NCBI RefSeq assembly: GCF_040958095.1
Contig: NC_091152.1
Coordinates: 16,265,713-16,329,712, forward strand
Length of the DNA: 64,000 bases
Origin: Procambarus clarkii
Lineage: Eukaryota > Arthropoda > Malacostraca > Decapoda > Cambaridae
Reading direction: 5' to 3'
Shown: in pieces, positions 12,101 to 21,015 of the stretch
Layout of the letters: the number at the start of each line of letters is the position of its first letter
How positions within the stretch are numbered: the stretch's first letter is position 1
Made by a program: the position numbers and the translations under genes
Notes under the pieces: generated by a model
The model's database searches: none
What the model was told of the DNA's origin: nothing
Seen by the model: only the letters and a program-made list of their open reading frames with translations

Positions 12101-12437
12101 TGGCTGAAAGCTGGTGGGCCACCCTGGTGGTGGCTGACAGCTGGTGGACCACCCTGGTGGTGGTGGTGGCTGACAGCTGGTGGACCACCCTGGTGGTGGT
12201 GGTGGCTGACAGCTGGTGGACAACCCTGGTGGTGGTGGTGGCTGACAGCTGGTGGACCACCCTGGTGGTGGTGGCTGACAGCTGGTGGGACACCCTGGTG
12301 GTGGTGGTGGCTGACAGCTGGTGGACCACCCTGGTGGTGGTGGCTGACAGCTGGTGGACCACCCTGGTGGTGGTGGTGGCTGACAGCTGGTGGACCACCC
12401 TGGTGGTGGCTGACAGCTGGTGGACCACCCTGGTGGT
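6118..12437. repeat. 6.3-kb minisatellite, 30/33/36-bp units, about 200 copies
   Basis: The core is gctgacagctggtggaccac followed by cctg and a run of one to four GTG triplets. Units are therefore 30, 33 or 36 bp, always differing by 3. Common variants are gggccacc for ggaccacc and gcaggtgg for gctggtgg. Most units contain the octamer GCTGGTGG. Short units that lack accaccctggtg occur near 7357, 7653, 9706, 10557, 10668 and 11942 and shift the register. Because units are multiples of 3 without stops, both strands carry long spurious frames (up to about 2,000 codons). Higher-order repeats of 222 bp and 282 bp are visible. Confidence 0.97.
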
Positions 12438-12469
12438 CGTTAGGCTTAGCGTGTTATCAAACTAAATGG

Positions 12470-12563
12470 AAATATAGCGCAGTGGTCTACATACTTCCTC
12501 TTCTCCCCAACGGAAAGAGCCGGGTTTAATCCCTGGGGATAACAGGAACAATTGGGCTCGCTT
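12470..12563 (+). mobile_element. tRNA-like SINE head fragment
   Basis: There is an A-box-like tagcgcagtgg at 12475-12485 and a B-box-like gggtttaatcc at 12522-12532, about 40 bp apart. These are followed by aacaggaacaattgggctcg, which resembles the start of a SINE body. The anticodon arm is not clear, so the source tRNA is unknown. It starts about 30 bp after the end of the 6.3-kb minisatellite. Confidence 0.45.
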
Positions 12564-12712
12564 TCTTTCCCCTCCTAATGCATCTGTCTAACCTACGCTT
12601 GAAACAATCTACGACTATTATGCTGCCCTTGAAATCGGTTCCAATATAATCTACAACCTTGTTTCCAAACCAGTATTTACCCAGGTCTTTTCTGAATCTA
12701 ATTGATCTGAAT
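12564..12712 (-). pseudogene. Degraded C-terminal RT fragment of another LINE
   Basis: The minus strand reads IRFRKDLGKYWFGNKVVDYI and then a segment ending VVDCFKRRLDR. The layout (KYWFGNKVVD, then VVDCFK, then a basic end) parallels the RVVDKWNAL to SIHSFKCRYDR end of the LINE copies at 4743, 19958 and 38641, with clearly different sequence. I infer a related but distinct LINE family. About 50 codons survive; no catalytic motif is present. Confidence 0.5.
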
Positions 12713-12735
12713 CAACTGTTTCGCAAACAGTTGAT
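12711..12735. other. Perfect 11-bp hairpin, 3-nt loop
   Basis: The arms are atcaactgttt (12711-12721) and aaacagttgat (12725-12735), with loop cgc. All 11 pairs are perfect. It lies about 270 bp from the end of the 6.3-kb minisatellite. Function is unknown. Confidence 0.8.
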
Positions 12736-13673
12736 ATTGTAGCGTGTTCTTATTACAGCTCGACTTAGAGGCTATATAAGCTTGCTGTATGGCCTCGTCC
12801 CCTCGTCTGTCCCCTAGTTACTGCTGTTCACTGTTCATATTGCGTTAATGATTAAACGACCATCACCTGTGATGTCACGTAGGCATCTATCCACCTTTTT
12901 TTAATTAAATTGAAATGTAACTATCATTTCCTGGAGTTGTAAACGATGTTTTAAGGTATTTTCTGATAGCGTTCATTTTTAAATTCTCCGACACGTGGCG
13001 TTCCGTTATATTTAAACTGAATTTGAAAAAAAAAAATGGCGGCCTTTTTTTGTACTGGTTCCGTGATGATTTGGCGCCATTTTTCAATAACAGCTTCATT
13101 TGGGCAGTTAACTATTACCTTTCCCCACCTCCTCTTCCTCTCTCCCTACCTGCCTCTCTTTCTCTCACTCTCTCTCTCCCTCTTCCTCTTTCTTCCCTGC
13201 CTTTACCTCACCGTAGCCAATGCCACAACAGAGAACGGAATTCAGTTAGGCTTTCGCGGGCTTTTCAAACTTCGCGCGCCGAAGGAGGGAGGGCGCGGAT
13301 AACGGCCCCCCACCCACAACAGCTGATTCGTTCCACAGGAGAGGCTGAGAACCTATCCCTCTATCCCCCCTATATCCCCCTGTGGGGCCCCAGGCACCCC
13401 CTTTGCCCACACCGTGGTGAATCAGGCTGTTGTGGGAATCTTTGACGTATCACTTAGTCTCTGGCAGGACTCTGATACCTTTTATGTGGCATATCCTGCC
13501 CATTTGGCCCCGTTGTGTTCCCACCGTTAATAGCAACGGTAAGGGGGCCCCTGTTAGTACGAACACTGTTGCTAGTAAAGTATTACTAGCTGCTAGTAAG
13601 GTTTGCATTAACCGCTATTAGGAATAGTTATTGTAGCGTTGATAATTCGAAATATTTGGAAATACAGTGAAAA
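12736..13673. other. Spacer without recognised gene
   Basis: It contains a lone TATA-like ctatataag (12772-12780), an A run near 13025, a pyrimidine-rich tract (about 13121-13202) and a GC-rich segment (13255-13420). Open frames at 13023-13445 and 13036-13302 run through the pyrimidine tract and show no domain. I cannot assign a function. Confidence 0.45.
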
Positions 13674-14273
<600 letters not shown>

Positions 14274-14557
14274 GCAAGAATACACTCCTGTATAGCACAA
14301 CATACAGATACAAAGTACACTAAAAATCACCCTAACCTAACCTATCGCCCCACTCATAGAAAACGCGAATGTTTGTAAGCTGCTGCGGTTCAATGCCCAA
14401 CCAGTTCTCATGGAGGGGGGGGGGGACCTCAAGATGCTATGCATGACAAGGGAGGTCCATAGTGGATGTGTACCGCGAGTCTGGCACATGTCAACGACGT
14501 GAAAAGTATCGCATCAATACTTTTTAACATTATATATTAATACTAGACGAGTGTGGT

Positions 14558-16078
14558 GGTGAGAGATAATTGTATAGATGTGAGAGATAACTGTGTAGAG
14601 GTGAGAGACAACTGTGTAGAGGTGAGAGACAACTGTGTAGAGGTGAGAGACAACTGTAGAGGTGAGAGACAACTGTGTAGAGGTGAGAGACAACTGTGTA
14701 GAGGTGAGAGACAACTGTGTAGAGGTGAGAGACAACTGTAGAGGTGAGAGACAACTGTAGAGGTGAGAGATAACTGTGTAGAGGTGAGAGACAACTGTAG
14801 AGGTGAGAGACAACTGTAGAGGTGAGAGATAACTGTGTAGAGGTGAGAGACAACTGTAGAGGTGAGAGACAACTGTAGAGGTGAGAGACAACTGTAGAGG
14901 TGAGAGATAACTGTGTAGAGGTGAGAGATAACTGTAGAGGTGAGAGACAACTGTAGAGATGAGAGACAACTGTGTAGAGGTGAGAGATAACTGTAGAGGT
15001 GAGAGACAACTGTAGAGGTGAGAGACAACTGTGTAGAGGTGAGAGACAACTGTGTAGAGGTGAGAGACAACTGTAGAGGTGAGAGATAACTGTGTAGAGG
15101 TGAGAGACAACTGTAGAGGTGAGAGACAACTGTGTAGAGGTGAGAGACAACTGTAGAGGTGAGAGACAACTGTGTAGAGGTGAGAGATAACTGTGTAGAG
15201 GTGAGAGATAATTGTGTAGAGGTGAGAGATAACTGTGTAGAGGTGAGAGATAACTGTGTAGAGGTGAGAGATAACTGTGTAGATGTGAGAGATAACTGTG
15301 TAGAGGTGAGAGACAACTGTGTAGAGGTGAGAGACAACTGTGTAGAGGTGAGAGACAACTGTAGAGGTGAGAGACAACTGTTGAGGTGAGAGACAACTGT
15401 GTAGAGGTGAGAGACAACTGTGTAGAGGTGAGAGACAACTGTGTAGAGGTGAGAGACAACTGTAGAGGTGAGAGACAACTGTGTAGAGGTGAGAGATAAT
15501 TGTGTAGAGGTGAGAGATAATTGTGTAGAGGTGAGAGACAACTGTGTAGAGGTGAGAGACAACTGTGTAGAGGTGAGAGACAACTGTTTAGAGGTGAGAG
15601 ACAACTGTGTAGAGGTGAGAGACAACTGCAGAGGTGAGAGACAACTGTAGAGGTGAGAGACAACTGTGTAGAGGTGAGAGACAACTGTGTAGAGGTGAGA
15701 GACAACTGTGTAGAGGTGAGAGACAACTGTGTAGAGGTGAGAGATAACTGTAGAGGTGAGAGACAACTGTGTAGAGGTGAGAGACAACTGTGTAGAGGTG
15801 AGAGATAACTGTGTAGAGGGGAGAGACAACTGTGTAGAGGTGAGAGACAACTGTGTAGAGGTGAGAGACAACTGTGTAGAAGTGAGAGACAACTGTGTAG
15901 AGGTGAGAGACAACTGTAGAGGTGAGAGATAACTGTGTAGAGGTGAGAGACAACTGTAGAGGTGAGAGACAACTGTGTAGAGGTGAGAGACAACTGTGTA
16001 GAGGTGAGAGACAACTGTAGAGGTGAGAGACAACTGTGTAGAGGTGAGAGACAACTGTGTAGAGGTGAGAGACAACTG
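14558..16078. repeat. 19/21-bp minisatellite, about 75 copies
   Basis: The unit is gtagaggtgagagacaact, with an optional extra GT giving 21 bp. Units of the two lengths are interspersed throughout. The second main variant is gagaY at the C/T site (gagacaact/gagataact). A slightly divergent unit (gtatagatgtg) opens the array at 14558. It abuts the 30-bp array at 16079 with no spacer. Confidence 0.97.
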
Positions 16079-16380
16079 TCAACTACATGACGTCTCGAAG
16101 ACTTCATATAGTTGACATGACGTCTCGAAGACTTCATATAGTTGACATGACGTCTCGAAGACTTCATATAGTTGACATGACGTCTCGAAGACTTCATATA
16201 GTTGACATGACGTCTTGAAGACTTTATATAGTTGACATGACGTCTCGAAGACTTCATATAGTTGACATGACGTCTTGAAGACTTTATATAGTTGACATGA
16301 CGTCTCGAAGACTTTATATAGTTGACATGACGTCTCGAAGACTTCATATAGTTGACATGACGTCTCGAAGACTTCATATA
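16079..16380. repeat. 30-bp satellite, 10 copies
   Basis: Ten 30-bp units begin gttgacatgacgtctYgaag and end actYcatata. The first unit has aactacatga for gttgacatga. Each unit contains the palindrome gacgtc inside a CRE-like tgacgtct, and the short inverted pair gtct/agac. Copies 5 and 7 share the same T variants, which indicates a two-unit duplication. Confidence 0.97.
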
Positions 16381-16782
16381 ACAACTTTGTAAAAAATATA
16401 ACAAAGACTCTGTTTAATATTATAATTTAGAATATCCAATATTATCTAAACTACCCCCCCCCCCGCCCAGGTTGGAACATGCTGAACACTGTGAAGAACA
16501 ATTGAACACTGCAACACATGATAGCACACTGTAGCTGTACCTAATATATACTCTGTAACACAAGAGTTATGTAATATACATGAGATGTGATTCTAACTTG
16601 TAAGAGTTCCTTTCTCTCCCCATCAGAGGCTAATTGGTCAAGAACTGTTCTGTAGGAGTTCTCTCGTCCCCTGACAGTGTTGAACACAAGAACATCTATA
16701 TGTTCGACGTAGTTGGGTGTAGGAACACTCTCGTCTGAGGAAAAAACACTCAGGTAAAACACAGGGTTGTTTAACATCTTAT
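16381..16782. other. Spacer without recognised gene
   Basis: AT-rich DNA with a poly-C tract near 16455. A 78-codon minus-strand open frame (16541-16777) has no motif I recognise, no supporting context and composition like its surroundings. I do not call it a gene. Confidence 0.4.
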
Positions 16783-16933
16783 TACACTCCTCTACACTCC
16801 CCTACACTCCTCTGCACTCCTCTACACTCCTCTACACTCCTCTGCACTCCCCTACACTCCTCTGAACTCCCCTACACTCCTCTGCACTCCTCTACACTCC
16901 TCTACACTCCCCTACACTCCTCTACACTCCTCT
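16783..16933. repeat. 10-bp satellite, about 15 copies
   Basis: The unit is tctacactcc, with variants cctacactcc, tctgcactcc and one tctgaactcc. It ends where the LINE endonuclease fragment begins, and the stop codon that closes that reading frame lies at this junction. Confidence 0.95.
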
Positions 16934-18269
16934 AGTGTATTCCCTCTCTTATCTCTGGAACTTCTCCTTGCTCTAATGTGAAGACCTCCTGGAATTTCTT
17001 ATTCAGTTCCTCACACACTTCCTTGTCGTTTGTAGTGAATCCTTCTGCCCCTAACCTTAATCTCATAACCTGTTCCTTTACTGTTGTTTTTCTCCTGATG
17101 TGGCTATGCAACAATTTAGGCTGAGTCTTTGCCTTGCTTGCGATGTCATTTTCGTATTGTCTTTCTGCCTCTCTTCTCATCCTGACATATTCATTCCTGG
17201 CATTCTGGTATCTTTCTCTGCTCTCCAGTGTCCTGTTATTCCTATAGTTTCTCCATGCCCTTTTACTTTGCTGCTTAGCTAGCCTACATCTTTGATTAAA
17301 CCATGGGTTTCTCATCTGCATTTCACTGTTTTCCTTTTGGACTGGGACAAACTTGTTTGCTGCGTCCTTGCATTTTTGCGTGATGTAGTCCATCATATCT
17401 TGGGCCGTCTTTCCCTTGAGCTCTGTTTCCCATGCTATATCTATCAGGAATTTTCTTATCTCCTCATAGTTTCCCTTCCGGAATGCCAGCCTTTTGTTTT
17501 CAGTACCCCTCCTCGAGTTCAATAACCCTTTTTCAACCAGGTACTCAAACACCAATACACTGTGGTCGCTCATTCCTACTGGGTCCTCAAAACCGATTTC
17601 TCTTATGTCAGAGTCGTTCAGGGTGAAAACCAGGTCGAGTCTCGCTGGTTCGTCATTGCCTCTCATCCTTGTGGGTTCCCTGACATGCTGGGTTAAAACG
17701 TTTCTTGTCACCACCTCCAGTAGTTTGGCTCTCCACGTATCCTCGCCTCCATGCGGTTCCTTGTTCTCCCAATCAATCCTTCCGTGATTGAAGTCGCCCA
17801 TGATGAGCAGGTGGGATCTATTTCTACAGGCAGCAGAGGCTGCCCTCTCAATTATAGTGTTAACTGCCATGTTGTTGTTGTCATACTCTTGACTGGGTCT
17901 CCTGTCATTTGGTGGAGGGTTGTATATTACTGCTACTACTATTCTTGGTCCTCCCATTGTTATGGTGCCTGCTATGTTGTCTCTGAACTCCTCACAGCCC
18001 GGAATGGCCATCTCCTTGAAACTCCATTTCTTTCTCATGAGTAGGGCCACTCTGCCTCCTCCTCTTCCTTCCCTCTCTTTCCTTATTACAGTGTAATCCT
18101 GAGGAAACACGGCATTCGTTATGATTCCTGAGAGTTTTGTTTCTGCGAGTCCAATTACATCCGGGTTCACTTCTTGTGCTCTTTCCCTTAGTTCACTTGC
18201 CTTGCTTGTGATCCCATCCATACTCGAGTACATCAGCTTGAAACTGAGGCCTAAAATAGTCTTGAACCA
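16932..18269 (-). pseudogene. LINE ORF2 N-terminal part: apurinic-type endonuclease, truncated before RT
   Basis: An uninterrupted minus-strand frame of about 445 codons runs from just after a stop at 18272-18270 to a TAG at 16934-16932. It begins in TILGLSFKLMYSSMDGITSK, typical of the start of a non-LTR retrotransposon endonuclease (EEP fold). Counting from the Met at 18233, the catalytic landmarks are intact: E31 in LAETKL, Y104 in AVIYNPPPND, D147 and N149 in MGDFN, D200 in RLDLVF, and D223-H224 in MSDH. This endonuclease nicks target DNA to prime reverse transcription. A basic linker follows, ending in FQEVFTLEQGEVPEIREGI where the RT domain should start. The RT is replaced by the 10-bp satellite, so this fragment cannot retrotranspose alone. 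The same family as the three 3' fragments is plausible but not shown by overlap. Confidence 0.85.
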
Positions 18270-19041
18270 CTAAGGCGCTTGGTGATTGAAGTTACCACAA
18301 TCACCACAACCACCTACCACAATCTGTGTGAGTGTGTGAGTGTAAGTTTCAACACCACACTATTCACAGTGTCCCGGAAGGTGTCACCGTACACCGTTCC
18401 AGCTAATAGGATTCCCCAGGTGACCCCCACCAAGGTGGCCTCACCCCTATGTCCCCCCTACCACACAGGGCCTCCCTCACCCCCTCTCTCTCTCTCACCC
18501 TGTGTCAACAGACCACCCATAACCACGGGCTCGCCATAGCCCGTGCTACTTGGAACTTTTTACTCCAGGTAGCGAATCTTTAACAACAACAACACCCACC
18601 ACAACTACCACAACAACAACACCCACCACAACTACCACAACTGCCACAACCACCCCCCACTGACATAGTCATATCCTCACCTGTGATAGTGATTCAGTAT
18701 CAAGTAAGATCAATCCAATTAATATATATTAAATCTCTGCCTCTGATATTAGAGTCTGTCTGTTGGTGATATTTAGAGTCTGCTCTGCTGTGTGAACGGC
18801 TGGTCTGCGTCCCCTCTCACAGCAAGCAGCCAGGTGGGGCCAGGGTTCGAGGCCCCACAGCCCACAGCAACACATAACACAGCCTCCTTCAACACTCTCG
18901 CAACACTGGACGAAATAGCATTTTCCTTCCAGAGAACTACAAGTAAAAGATGTTTTTTATTTGTTAAAGTGAATGTCATAGTGTCTATACCTTCTCTCTG
19001 AGCTCTCTCTTGAGTTCTTAGTTTTTGAGAGTTCTTGATGA
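18270..19041. other. Spacer: CAA/CCA-rich DNA and a dispersed-repeat fragment
   Basis: CAC/ACC-rich low complexity occurs at 18290-18330 and 18573-18655. Between them lies a short hairpin-bearing segment, listed separately. No coding region is recognised; small open frames at 18279-18539 and 18792-19001 show no domain. Confidence 0.5.
18505..18600. repeat. Probable retroelement end with 8-bp hairpin and (AAC)n tail
   Basis: The perfect arms cacgggct (18524-18531) and agcccgtg (18538-18545) enclose cgccat. They are followed by gtagcgaatctttaacaac and an AAC/ACA run. I recall this hairpin-plus-(AAC)n text as a common dispersed repeat in decapods, unverified. The hairpin and triplet tail are seen directly. 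Confidence 0.4.
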
Positions 19042-19045
19042 GTTC

Positions 19046-19199
19046 TTAGGTGTTCTCTAGAGTAGTTAGGTGTTCTCTAGAGTAGTTAGGTGTTCTTTAG
19101 AGTAGTTAGGTGTTCTTTAGAGTAGTTAGGTGTTCTCTAGAGTAGCTAGGTGTTCTGTAGAGTAGCTAGGTGTTCTCTAGAGTAGCTAGGTGTTCTTGA
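19046..19199. repeat. 20-bp minisatellite, about 8 copies
   Basis: The unit is gttaggtgttctctagagta, with gctagg and ttcttta/ttctgta variants. It contains the 8-bp palindrome ctctagag. A decayed unit (cttcaggtgttcttgtg) trails to about 19215. Confidence 0.93.
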
Positions 19200-19486
19200 G
19201 CGACTTCAGGTGTTCTTGTGATGCAATGTGTGACTGATACAGTTCTGTTGAACAGTGCAACAGATATTTCTTTGTTGCAATGGTCCTCTTGGTTTCTGTG
19301 CAACGCTTCTTGGAGTTGCATGGAGATTGCAATCTGCAATCTCTCTTTATTTACAAGATGAGGTTCACACAGTCATGTGCTGCGACCTTCTAATACCTCT
19401 TCTACCTAATTAATATAATACCTAATTATTCTAATACTTATTTTAATCTATAGAATACTTTATGCTATATGAGGGATAGCAGAGAA

Positions 19487-19626
19487 TAGATCAGGAGTGA
19501 GTTCCTCTGATAGATTTGTCATACTTGATGATAGATCAGGAGTGAGTTACTCTGATAGATTTGTCATACTTGATGATAGATCAGGAGTGAGTTACTCTGA
19601 TAGATTTGTCATACTGGATGATAGAT
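19487..19626. repeat. 45-bp direct repeat, 3.1 copies
   Basis: The unit starts tagatcaggagtgagttact and ends catacttgatga. Copies begin at 19487, 19532 and 19577 and differ by only one or two bases, so the duplication is recent. The roughly 290 bp before it (19200-19486) is AT-rich with no gene seen. Confidence 0.95.
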
Positions 19627-19957
19627 AGACATTGGCTTTTGTTATACATGTATTCATGTGTGATGCAAGTCTTGTCTGCTAGCCTGTACTAGCAAACTGT
19701 TAGTATAAGTATACTCTCCAGTATTCGTGAGTGTATGAAGTAGCTACAGAGCTCAGAGTACTTCATACTATTTGGTCTGTTATCACTGATAACAGGGTAA
19801 TTATAGATATAGTGTTGGAGAGTGTGTCCCAGGTCTTGTTCACATCACTGGAGTGTTCACCGTTGAGGGAGTTATCACCTACAGTCACCTGCCATAGATA
19901 TAGATATCCTAGAATAATTCTGGCAATTACAGTGCCACACAGGTCACACAGGAATTT
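19627..19957. other. Spacer without recognised gene
   Basis: AT-rich DNA leading to the 5' breakpoint of the LINE copy at 19958. No motif or family is recognised. Confidence 0.4.
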
Positions 19958-20300
19958 GACATGATCACAACCTACAAAATCCTCAGGGGAATCAACCGGG
20001 TAAACAAGGATGAACTATTCAACACTGGTGGGACGCGAACAAGGGGACACAGGTGGAGACTGAGTACCCACATGAGCCACAGAGACGTTAGAAGGAACTT
20101 TTTTAGTGTCAGAGTAGTTGACAAATGGAATGCATTAGGCAGTGATGTGGTGGAGGCTGACTCCATACACAGTTTCAAGTGTAGATATGATAGAGCCCAA
20201 TAGGCTCAGGAACCTGTACACCAGTTGATTGACGGTTGAGAGGCGGGACCAAAGAGCCAGAACTCAACCCCCGCAAGCACAAATAGGTGAGTACAGGTGG
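19958..20300 (+). mobile_element. 5'-truncated LINE, 3' end (copy 2)
   Basis: The plus strand encodes DMITTYKILRGINRVNKDEL through RVVDKWNALGSDVVEADSI to RYDRAQ (stop at 20201-20203), then an untranslated tail containing gttgagaggcgggaccaaag and ending aataggtgagtac. It is the same family as copies 1 and 3. The frame is intact over 81 codons, so the insertion is fairly young, but it lacks the RT catalytic core. No clear target-site duplication is visible. Confidence 0.85.
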
Positions 20301-21015
20301 TGGTTTTAATGTCCCAATATATAGTTCTCAGTTCTAAGCATAAGTCATTATACTAATGCTTTTTGTCCTTTTACCGTCAGTTAATGCTAATTCTGTCAAG
20401 CCCTGTATCCTAAATTAACGTGATGTTTACCACCGAGATAAGAATACCCAAGTCTAGCAAGATTCCAGCTTTACCACATGCTATCTTGACCGCATCATGC
20501 TAGAAAACTTGAGATGGTATCTTTGGAAACGAGCTTCTGAAACTCTTTGCTGTGTGTGTGGACCAATCATGTCGTCTAGAGTTACTGTTGCAACATTGGC
20601 AGTAACTATCGTGCATGTTGGGTTTTGCAGGGGGCTTACATGTGCTATAGAGCCCCCTTTGAAGACAACTGGAGTTCCATGTATAACATTACACTTAAAT
20701 CCTCACTACATCACTGCCTGAACGTTTCAATTCCTCACATTATCTATTCTCCAGTTACGCTGTCAAAACTCCCTTTGTCCCTTTCTTTATCCTTACAGAG
20801 ATAGAGGGATGATGAATACCCGTCTACCGTCCCTCAGCCGTCTAGCCCAAGTGGTTGGTCGTAAGAGGCAACTTGATACACTCCTTCTGGGGGTCCCAAC
20901 AGGCAGCTTGATCAACCCTTTTACCTGCTTTATTTAGCCTCTGTATTGTGTCGTTGTTAGGAGTAGGGATTATATATGTTTATCCTTTCTTGTTGGATAT
21001 CTTTCTCAGCCCAAG
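20301..21015. other. Spacer; small SINE-like scrap near 20830
   Basis: No coding region is recognised. The words cgtctaccgtccctcagccg and ctagcccaagtggttgg at 20825-20863 resemble the 5' end of the SINE at 950-1131 (there gctctaccgtcc and agcccaagtggttgg), so a decayed fragment is likely. A 74-codon frame at 20497-20721 has no motif. Confidence 0.45.

Noticed and set aside
6300..12428. A 2,042-codon open frame on the minus strand (and a 971-codon one on plus)
   Set aside because: It is produced by a stop-free repeat with unit length a multiple of 3. Both strands are open, the peptide is a pure repeat, and the frame shifts at each truncated unit. There is no sign of a protein.
12772..12780. 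TATA box (ctatataag) as a promoter
   Set aside because: No initiator, downstream element or open frame of note follows. A lone TATA-like word in AT-rich DNA is expected by chance.
14331..14344. Interstitial arthropod telomere repeat (CCTAA)n
   Set aside because: Fewer than three units (cctaacctaaccta); too short to be distinguished from chance.
16541..16777. 78-codon minus-strand gene
   Set aside because: No domain, no start or splice evidence and a length compatible with chance.
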